Shown here in pieces: positions 1 to 5,308 of a DNA stretch of 10,296 bases. Position 1 is the stretch's first letter; each line of letters begins with the position of its first letter. Position numbers and translations under genes: made by a program. The notes beneath the pieces were generated by a model. It saw nothing but the letters and a program-made list of their open reading frames with translations, made no database searches and was not told the origin of the DNA. This stretch comes from Bacillota bacterium (GTDB lineage: Bacteria; Bacillota; Clostridia; Christensenellales; Aristaeellaceae), in assembly GCA_019137115.1 (NCBI GenBank), contig JAGVSV010000028.1:1-10296 (forward strand), written 5' to 3'.

Positions 1-144
1 GGGCATGCAACACGGCCCGAGAGAAGGCTGCCCTCCAATGACCGGGATGATCCGCATCATCGGGGCAAACCTCACGACCCAACCGCTGGGACGACGGAAT
101 CGATCCTGAAAACACTAAAAACCCCTCGAAACGGCGGAAACCGT

Positions 145-251
145 CCGGGAAGCGTTGAAACTCCTCACTTTTTTGGAGGGAGGTTTTAAGGAGGGGGTGA
201 TACTTAAAACCCGCAAGAAATCCTTAAAACCCCTATGTCCGGCGATCCTGC
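145..251. repeat. Direct repeat, copy A (about 107 bp)
   Basis: The first 48 bases (145-192) are identical to 321-368, an exact spacing of 176 bp. The remaining part (193-251) matches 369-427 imperfectly, with well-conserved blocks at 200-215, 221-230 and 242-250. The conserved core contains CTCC and GGAG flanking a T-run (CTCCTCACTTTTTTGGAG) and ends in GGTTTTAAGG. That last motif is complementary to the CCTTAAAACC copies further along the repeat, so transcripts could fold. Function unknown. Confidence 0.9.
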
Positions 252-320
252 TGACAGAACGTCCGGATGACAAAACCCATCCTTAAAACCCTTAAAACCT
301 CCCGGTACGCCTAAAAACAC

Positions 321-427
321 CCGGGAAGCGTTGAAACTCCTCACTTTTTTGGAGGGAGGTTTTAAGGATGATGGGATACTTAAAACCCGCAGCACATCCT
401 TAAAACCTGCATGCCCAGCGATCCTGC
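321..427. repeat. Direct repeat, copy B (about 107 bp)
   Basis: Second copy of the repeat at 145-251, in the same orientation. The core 321-368 is perfect; 369-427 is diverged but alignable without gaps. The perfect core beside a diverged tail suggests either recent duplication with uneven decay or selection on the core. Confidence 0.9.
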
Positions 428-509
428 GTTAAAGAAGCGCCTGCGGCACATGCTCCGACGCGAGTGAAACGATAAGCCCTCCTGCACCTCCCCCTGCATT
501 TATGACAAT

Positions 510-537
510 ATGCCGCCGGGCAAACGCCCGGCGGCAT
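510..537 (-). terminator. GC-rich hairpin after the DUF4428 gene
   Basis: A perfect 12-bp inverted repeat (510-521 with 526-537) closes a 4-nt loop, AAAC on the plus strand. It begins 18 nt past the minus-strand stop codon at 556-558, where an intrinsic terminator would be expected. On the minus strand the stem is followed by TATTGTCATAAAT rather than a true U-run, so termination may be weak or factor-assisted. Confidence 0.6.
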
Positions 538-555
538 GATAACAGAGATGGAAAA

Positions 556-1362
556 CTACCGCCGGAAGGGCTGCCCGCACTCCGGACAAAACTTGGGCGG
601 ATTAGCCGGGTCGGCCGGCTGCCAGCCGCAACTGTCACAGCGCTGCTTGGGCGTGGCGGGCCGCGGGGCACCGCACTCTCCGCAGAACTTGTTCTCGTTG
701 GCCGCGCCGCAGGCACACACCCAGCCCTTGGGCTCCTGCACAGGGGCAGGCTGCACCGGGGCAGCGGCTGCCGCGGTGGGTTTCAAAGCGCGCCGCAGCT
801 CATCCGCCTGGCGCTCATAGTCCCGGTAGGCGTCGGTGTAGGGGCTGTCCGGGCGGTCCTCGGTCAGCTCGAAGGATATCTGATCAAAGTAGGGCGAGTT
901 GACGCGGATGAGGATATCAAAGCGGTAGGAGGTTTCATACCTGGGTGGGTCGTAGCTGACGCGCTTGCCGTCCTCCCCCTCGCGGTAGATCTCCTGCTTG
1001 TCCTCGTCAATGGCCAGCTCAGTATCAATCACCTGGGAGAGCGCCAGGATATCCGGGTTGGCGCCGCGCCAGTCGTTCTGGCGGGTGACAAAGAAGCGCT
1101 GGCCGCTCTCGTCGATGTAGACCTTGGTGGCGTTGCCCAGAATGCGTGTGGGCTCGATGGCATCTACCGCCCGCTGGTTTTCCTCGCGGTAGGCCAGGTG
1201 CTGGCGGATCTCCTCCACCGAGGAGGTGCGCCGGTCCGTCATCCAGGGGGAGAGATTGCGGGCGCAATCCTTGCACAGGTTACCGTCGGACAATTTCCGA
1301 TTGCCCAGCAGGCCGATCTTTCCGTTGCAGATATCGCAATACTTCTTATCAAACAGGCCCAT
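556..1362 (-). CDS. DUF4428 multi-zinc-ribbon protein
   Basis: A 268-residue protein, probably cytoplasmic, of unknown function. The N-terminus (MGLFDKKYCDICNGKIGLLG) is the hallmark of DUF4428 proteins: a zinc ribbon with C9/C12 and C30/C33. A middle region (about 50-190) of mixed charge follows, then an Ala/Pro-rich linker (about 193-213). The C-terminus has two more cysteine clusters: C216, C218, C227, C230 and C242, C245, C259, C262. Three zinc-binding modules suggest a scaffold or a nucleic-acid or protein binding role, but this is inference. The start was chosen because MGLFDKK is the family start and AGGAGGG (1369-1375) lies 6 nt upstream; the frame stays open further upstream, but that part does not resemble protein. 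The gene appears monocistronic, with its own leader and a hairpin after the stop. Confidence 0.88.
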   Translation of the reverse strand: MGLFDKKYCDICNGKIGLLGNRKLSDGNLCKDCARNLSPWMTDRRTSSVEEIRQHLAYREENQRAVDAIEPTRILGNATKVYIDESGQRFFVTRQNDWRGANPDILALSQVIDTELAIDEDKQEIYREGEDGKRVSYDPPRYETSYRFDILIRVNSPYFDQISFELTEDRPDSPYTDAYRDYERQADELRRALKPTAAAAAPVQPAPVQEPKGWVCACGAANENKFCGECGAPRPATPKQRCDSCGWQPADPANPPKFCPECGQPFRR

Positions 1363-1364
1363 GG

Positions 1365-1416
1365 TTCGCCCTCCTACATTGATATGCCGATTCGCCCTCC
1401 TACATTGATATGCCGA
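1365..1416 (-). repeat. Perfect 26-bp tandem duplication of the ribosome-binding leader
   Basis: 1365-1390 and 1391-1416 are identical. Each copy contains the Shine-Dalgarno sequence AGGAGGG (minus strand) of the DUF4428 gene. Only the copy nearest the gene is correctly spaced from ATG at 1362. The distal copy is followed by an ATG whose next codon is TAG, so it could at most start a one-codon peptide. Confidence 0.95.
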
Positions 1417-1441
1417 GTTTACGTGATGTGAGGCTGTGCAT

Positions 1442-1470
1442 ATTTTAACATAACTCTGCCGGTTTGTATA
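1442..1470 (-). promoter_or_regulatory. Possible extended -10 promoter of the DUF4428 gene
   Basis: On the minus strand, TAAAAT (1442-1447) is preceded by TG one base upstream (1449-1450), an extended -10 layout. TATACA (1465-1470) stands 17 nt upstream as a -35 with four of six consensus bases. It lies about 80 bp upstream of the start codon. Confidence 0.4.
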
Positions 1471-1681
1471 GCAAAAGCATCCACCCGTCGAAATGGGGCG
1501 GATTGGCGCGAAAAAGGCACGACAATTGAGGTTGTTTGTTGGGAGCAGTGTTTGTGGTTGATGGCTGGCAGTTTGACGGGCCATCCACTCAGTGATCTAT
1601 GGGCTGGCCGGAAACCTGCCGGGGCATAGGGACGCCCGTTTTCCTGTTTACTGCCAGGGCAGAAGCGTCGTACGGGTGGGG

Positions 1682-1720
1682 TTTATCGCATCGTGTTTCG
1701 TCGAATCATGTTACGATAAA
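1682..1720. repeat. Left palindrome beside the ATPase pseudogene
   Basis: A 39-bp imperfect palindrome, beginning TTTATCG and ending CGATAAA, centred on TTCGTCGAA (1697-1705). The 17-base half-sites of the 35-bp core (1684-1718) match at 13 positions. The core matches the site at 3083-3117 at 27 of 35 positions without gaps. It starts about 30 bp past the pseudogene's stop codon. It could be an operator, a recombination site, or one boundary of a mobilised gene unit. Confidence 0.75.
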
Positions 1721-1731
1721 AAAGGGGTTTA

Positions 1732-1753
1732 TTCATTGACTTTTCATTGACTA
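1732..1753. repeat. 11-bp tandem repeat at the ATPase stop codon
   Basis: Two copies of an 11-bp unit (1732-1742 and 1743-1753) share the nine bases TTCATTGAC. The second copy includes the minus-strand stop codon (1751-1753) of the ATPase pseudogene. Confidence 0.8.
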
Positions 1754-3071
1754 CAGCATCTCCTGGGCGCTGACCAGCATCACATCCCCTTGTTGAGCGT
1801 GGGAAAGGAGCGACCTGGTGAAACCGGACTTGGAAAACACCGCGTAATGCGCGGCGCGGTTGCGTTGAATCAACAAGCCCCGCGCCTGCAGCTGCTCCAG
1901 CACCAGAACCCCCGCCAGCTCATTGCGCCACTTGCATTCGCCCAGCAGGATGTCGCGGTCCGTGACGGCAACCACGCCAATCTCCTCCTGACGCTTGGTG
2001 TCGGGATCCGTTCCCCACCAACGGCCATAGGACGAATAGAGGGTCGGTATGCGACCTTGGCTTTATCTGCGTGTTCAAAACTGCATCTGCCATCCCCATG
2101 CTGATCAGCGGCATGCTGGCGGGAATGAAGCGGTACCAGAACCGGTACAGGTTATCGCAAATCCTGTAGACGACCTTCTTTCGGTTGCTTTCCTCCATCG
2201 GCATTTGGCGCTCCAGTATCTCCAGATCCAACAGCGCCTTCAGGTAGGAGGTAATATCGCCGGCATCGCGTTTGACGGCCGAAGCGATGTCACTTTGACG
2301 CGACGCGCCATGCGCTGCCGCCCCGATGATGGCATTGTACAAGGCCGGCTGCCGCATCTCCTGCTTCATGAGGTTGGCGGGCTCCTCCGCCAGGTGGCCG
2401 CTCAGCGCCAACAATTCCCCCTTTATGGCGGCGTCCAACCCATCATAGGCCGCGAAATACTCCAAATACTGGGGAATGCCGCCGCACACACCGTAGGCAT
2501 AGAAGCGCTCCTGCCAGGGCCAGCCAGGGAAAAACTTCAGGCTTTCCCAGTACGGTAAAGGCCTGATGTTCATCTGTGCCGTGCGCCTGCCGTAGAGGGG
2601 GCTTTGATAGCCCAACACCTGCTGCTCCATAAAACTCATGGAGGAACCGCACAGGATACAGAACAGGTTGGTTTGCTTCCACTCGTGATCGATGACAGCC
2701 TGCAGAATGGAGGAGATGGCTGGATCTGCCTGTGCCAAATAGGGGTACTCGTCAATCACCAGAATGACCCGGCGCTGCGCGGTCTGCAGCGTTATGTAGT
2801 GAAACGCCTCCTGCCAGGAGCGGAAACTCTCGATGAACTCCGATCCCTCGCTTGGGAGTTGCGCCAGCACATCACGCGAAAAGGACGCCAATGCGCCGTG
2901 CGCATCCTGCTGCAAACCCACATGGAAAACGGTGGGCTTATCTTGGCAGAATTGCTGGATCAGCCGCGTCTTGCCAACCCTGCGGCGGCCATACAGCACC
3001 ACCAGCTGAAACTGCGGCTGCTGATAGCGCCGCTCCAGCTCCGCTAATTCCTTCTCCCGTCCAATAAACAT
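1751..3071 (-). pseudogene. Frameshifted ATPase_2/DUF234 family ATPase
   Basis: The ATG at 3071 has AAGGAG (3078-3083) 6 nt upstream and starts MFIGREKELAELE, typical of the ATP-binding proteins that pair a P-loop NTPase (ATPase_2) with a DUF234 C-terminus. Walker A is GRRRVGKT (residues 28-35) and Walker B is VILVIDE (about 102-108). The frame matches the family to P338 (codon at 2058-2060), then runs out of frame to a stop at 1920-1922. The true C-terminus resumes in the +1 frame at about 2056 (GRIPTLYSSYGRWWG, later LLGECKWRNE) and ends normally at 1751. About 25 residues expected between the two parts seem to be missing, so a deletion not divisible by three probably broke the gene. In DUF234, thought to be a PD-(D/E)XK nuclease-like fold, the usual EEID reads EEIG here, so a probable key Asp is also lost. 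Cellular role of the family is unclear. Confidence 0.85.
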
Positions 3072-3082
3072 AGGGGACTCCT

Positions 3083-3117
3083 TATCGCAACATGATTTGT
3101 CGAAACGTGCTACGATG
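3083..3117. promoter_or_regulatory. Right palindrome, operator-like, at the ATPase promoter
   Basis: A 35-bp partner of the palindrome at 1684-1718 (27 of 35 identical), centred on TTTGTCGAA. It lies between the presumed -10 box (ending at 3118) and the Shine-Dalgarno sequence (3078-3083, sharing one base), so it would cover the transcription start. That position favours an operator, perhaps for autoregulation. The distant second copy leaves a recombination or mobility role open. Confidence 0.65.
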
Positions 3118-3146
3118 ATATTACCGGAAAACAAGAAATGCGGCAA
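3118..3146 (-). promoter_or_regulatory. Probable promoter of the ATPase gene
   Basis: Minus-strand TTGCCG (3141-3146) and TAATAT (3118-3123) are separated by exactly 17 nt. Each box matches four of six SigA consensus bases. The -10 abuts the palindrome at 3083-3117. Confidence 0.45.
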
Positions 3147-3217
3147 GCGGTTGGGTTGACATTCCTTGATGACAGCAGCTATGGCGCAGTCGGTGCATGC
3201 TGTTCCTGTATGATTGC

Positions 3218-3898
3218 CTACATCCCCTCCAGCTGCCCGATCAAATCCGCCACGCTGTCGCACAGGTGGGTGGCGGCGGCGATGGCTTCGGGGCGGCCGG
3301 TGGACATGGCCCAGCCGTTGAAGTGGCGAATCATGTGGATGTCGTTGAGCTCGTCGCCCACCACCGCGGCGGCGTCGGGGGCAAGGTGAAAGTGGTCCAG
3401 CGCGGTTTGCACGCCGTGGGCTTTGCTTTCGCCGATCCGGATGACGTTGATGTTGCGGCCGTTGGCCAGCGCGTTGACGTGCTCGCCAAAACGCATGTTG
3501 ACCTGCGCGGTTACCGCGGAGGCTTCCCCGTTGGTGGGCATCAGCGCGTTGTACTGGTGCAGGGTGGCGTTCTCGTCCGTCTGCGTATAGTTGATCGCGC
3601 CCGGCGTGTCGCGGAAGAACGCCGACAGCGCGGCAAAAACCGCCGGGTCGAGCTTCTGCTCGCGCAGGATAGCGCCCTGCGCGTCCATCAGCACCGCACC
3701 GTTGCAGCACAGGAAAAAGTCGCAGTCCACGCCCAGATCCCGCATGATCTGCGGGAACGTAATGCCCCGCCCGGTCACGATGCCGAACAGGCCGCCTTCC
3801 TTACGCCAGCGCGCGATGGCCAGTTTGTCCGTTTCTTTCATCTCCCCGTGGTGGTACACGGTGCCGTCAAAATCCGATGCGATCAGCCGATAACGCAT
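3218..3898 (-). CDS. Cof-type HAD-IIB phosphatase
   Basis: A 226-residue cytoplasmic phosphohydrolase of the haloacid dehalogenase superfamily, subclass IIB. All four HAD motifs are present: DFDGT (D9 nucleophile, D11 acid/base), VTGR (T42), K159, and GDELND (181-186, Mg-binding D182 and D186). The cap lies between motifs II and III and looks compact, since many Cof proteins are about 260-280 residues. Likely substrates are sugar phosphates or similar small phosphomonoesters; the sequence does not say which. The start was set at ATG 3898 because AGGAG (3906-3910) lies 7 nt upstream; an in-frame GTG at 3913 has no such site. The gene is divergent from an organophosphate-antiporter-like MFS gene, suggesting a shared substrate (inference). 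A good promoter lies at 3947-3975. Confidence 0.9.
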   Translation of the reverse strand: MRYRLIASDFDGTVYHHGEMKETDKLAIARWRKEGGLFGIVTGRGITFPQIMRDLGVDCDFFLCCNGAVLMDAQGAILREQKLDPAVFAALSAFFRDTPGAINYTQTDENATLHQYNALMPTNGEASAVTAQVNMRFGEHVNALANGRNINVIRIGESKAHGVQTALDHFHLAPDAAAVVGDELNDIHMIRHFNGWAMSTGRPEAIAAATHLCDSVADLIGQLEGM

Positions 3899-3946
3899 GC
3901 ATGATCTCCTCACTTGCGTGTTGCCGCGCCCGCGGCCATGGATTCC

Positions 3947-3975
3947 AGTATCCCGGCCGTAGCCGCCGGTGTCAA
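3947..3975 (-). promoter_or_regulatory. SigA-like promoter of the HAD phosphatase gene
   Basis: A perfect -35 TTGACA (3970-3975, minus strand), a 17-nt spacer and GATACT (3947-3952, four of six consensus bases). The spacer contains a small inverted repeat (CCGGC and GCCGG). The start codon is about 50 bp downstream. A candidate -10 for the divergent transporter gene (TATGAT, 4009-4014) lacks a convincing -35, so I do not list it separately. Confidence 0.55.
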
Positions 3976-4056
3976 TGCCGGGGATGGCGCAAAGGGGGCA
4001 AAACAGCTTATGATGGCCGCAACAGGCGCGGCAGCGCCCAACCGGGAGGACATATC

Positions 4057-5292
4057 ATGCGCGAGAAGTTCAGCCCCGAACAGAAAAACGTGCTGGGCGC
4101 CAGCGCGCTGCTGTACACCGCCGCGTACATCAACCGGCTCAACCTGTCCGCGGCGCTGGGCGGCATCATGGACGCGCTGGCTTTTGACGCCGGGCGCGCG
4201 GGGCTGCTGCAGACCGCGTTCGCGGTGACGTACGCGTTGGGGCAGCTGATCAACGGCGCACTGGTCGACCGGCTCAACCCGGTGCGGCACATGCTGCTGG
4301 GGCTGGCGGGGTCGGCGCTGTGCAACCTGCTGCTGGGCGCAAGCGCGGGCGATGGCTGGATGGTCTTTCTGTGCGCGTGCAATGGCGCGTTCCAGTCCAT
4401 GCTGTGGACGCCCATCGTGCGGTTGTTGGCGCTGCACTTTACCACGCAAAAATCGCGCGAACGCGCCAACATGCTGGTGACGGCGACGCTGGTGGCCGGG
4501 CATTTCGCGGCATGGTTGATCGCGGGGTATCTGTCCGGGCTGTTTTCCTGGCGGCATTCGTTCATCGTGCCCGCGCTGGTCGCCGTGCCGGTGCTTTTTG
4601 GCGCAAGCTTCATGCTGCGCGGCGTGCGCACCGGGCGCGCCGAACGGGTTCAGGATGCACAGCCACGCGCCGGCAAGCCCGCGCTGCCGTTGTTCCTGGC
4701 CAGCGGGCTGGTGCTGCTGCTGGTGGCCAGCGTGCTGTACGGCTTTGTCCGGGACGGCATCATCACCTGGGCGCCGCAGCTGTTAAGCGCGGCAGGCGAC
4801 AGCGCGGTGTCCGGCGCCACGGTGTCGCTGCTGATCCCGCTGATCAACGCGCTGGGACTGTGGGCGGGGTATGCCCTGCTCAAGCGCGGGCGCACCCACA
4901 ACCGGCATCTGGTCGCCTATATGATGCTGGCGGCGGGGGTTTTCTGCCTGCCGCTGATGGCGGTGACCGCGCTTTTGCCCATGGCGCTGCTGATGGGCTG
5001 CGCTTGCGCCTGCCTGTATGGGCTCAACCCCATATTAACCGGGCTGGTGCCGCTGGAATATGACCGCGCCGGGCGCGTGGGCCTGAGCGCCGGGCTGATC
5101 GACAGCTGCATCTATGTGGGCTCAGCGCTGGCGGGCCTGCTGGGCGGGCGCGTGTACGCCGCGTATGGCAGCCGCGCGCTGTTCATCAGCTGGATCGCGC
5201 TGTCCGCGCTGGCGTTTGTGCTGGCTTGGGCATCCGGCAGGCGGCGGTACTTGGCCGCGCTGGAGGGCGCGGGGGAATGGCGACGACCCTGA
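4057..5292 (+). CDS. MFS transporter, organophosphate:phosphate antiporter-like
   Basis: A 411-residue integral membrane protein with the hydrophobicity of a 12-helix MFS carrier. Several segments recall the GlpT/UhpT/UhpC (OPA) group: R27-L-N in helix 1 (compare the R-x-N with substrate-binding Arg of GlpT), the loop 2-3 motif GALVDRLNPVR (67-77), FQSMLW-P--R (112-122) in helix 4, and YGFVRDGIITWAP (228-240), where R232 aligns with the second phosphate-binding Arg. Phosphate-ester uptake in exchange for phosphate is therefore plausible, but the substrate is unknown, and these alignments are from memory. The start at 4057 has GGAGG (4045-4049) 7 nt upstream; the frame is open further upstream but that part is not protein-like. 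It is divergent from a HAD phosphatase and convergent, with no gap, onto the P-type ATPase. Confidence 0.85.
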   Translation: MREKFSPEQKNVLGASALLYTAAYINRLNLSAALGGIMDALAFDAGRAGLLQTAFAVTYALGQLINGALVDRLNPVRHMLLGLAGSALCNLLLGASAGDGWMVFLCACNGAFQSMLWTPIVRLLALHFTTQKSRERANMLVTATLVAGHFAAWLIAGYLSGLFSWRHSFIVPALVAVPVLFGASFMLRGVRTGRAERVQDAQPRAGKPALPLFLASGLVLLLVASVLYGFVRDGIITWAPQLLSAAGDSAVSGATVSLLIPLINALGLWAGYALLKRGRTHNRHLVAYMMLAAGVFCLPLMAVTALLPMALLMGCACACLYGLNPILTGLVPLEYDRAGRVGLSAGLIDSCIYVGSALAGLLGGRVYAAYGSRALFISWIALSALAFVLAWASGRRRYLAALEGAGEWRRP

Positions 5293-5308
5293 TCACCCGC
5301 GCCGGGTG
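5290..5308. other. Shared stop palindrome and small hairpin at the convergent junction
   Basis: TGATCA (5290-5295) supplies the plus-strand TGA of the transporter and, read on the other strand, the TGA of the P-type ATPase. A perfect 6-bp stem with a 3-nt loop follows (CACCCG 5294-5299, CGGGTG 5303-5308). It has no U-run on the plus strand, so it is at best a weak terminator for the transporter gene, and it lies inside the last codons of the ATPase. Confidence 0.6.

Larger units (their letters stand above)
1..509. other. Gene-free repeat-bearing stretch
   Basis: No convincing gene is visible here on either strand. Positions 1-144 hold only a short inverted repeat (GATGAT at 46-51 pairing with ATCATC at 56-61). 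From 145 onward the stretch is dominated by an imperfect direct repeat and by at least six copies of CTTAAAACC (near 203, 222, 282, 291, 379 and 398), plus two copies in the opposite orientation (GGTTTTAAGG at 182-191 and 358-367). A minus-strand open frame of about 63 codons (204-395) is simply the translation of this repeated DNA; it has no ribosome binding site that I can see and I do not call it a gene. Compared with the flanking genes the repeats have many A/T runs, which suggests an extragenic repeat family. Confidence 0.6.
1417..1750. other. Intergenic stretch between the DUF4428 gene and the ATPase pseudogene
   Basis: No gene is supported here. It holds a possible promoter for the DUF4428 gene (1442-1470), a weak imperfect hairpin (GACGC 1631-1635 with GCGTC 1665-1669, enclosing CTGCC/GGCAG at 1651-1662), the left palindrome (1682-1720), and an 11-bp tandem repeat running into the end of the ATPase pseudogene. 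Confidence 0.55.

Noticed and set aside
145..427. CRISPR array
   Set aside because: Only two long copies 176 bp apart, with a diverged tail, no regular short spacers and no cas genes in view.
502..1431. Long plus-strand open frame (309 codons) opposite the DUF4428 gene
   Set aside because: It is antisense to a gene with clear family motifs and a good ribosome binding site; its product has no recognisable domain and the frame is open only because of GC-rich codon use.
1684..1718. A chromosomal dif site
   Set aside because: The 35-bp palindrome centred on TTCGTCGAA does not resemble known XerC/XerD sites, and there are two copies 1.4 kb apart.
1920..3710. A 596-residue ATPase with a long N-terminal extension
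   Set aside because: The extra N-terminal part overlaps the HAD gene in another frame and does not look like protein; the family start at 3071 has a ribosome binding site and promoter.
3910..4053. A 47-codon minus-strand frame in the divergent intergenic region, stopping within the HAD gene's ribosome binding site
   Set aside because: The stop position hints at translational coupling, but there is no ribosome binding site or recognisable product, and it would contain the HAD promoter. More likely chance in GC-rich DNA.
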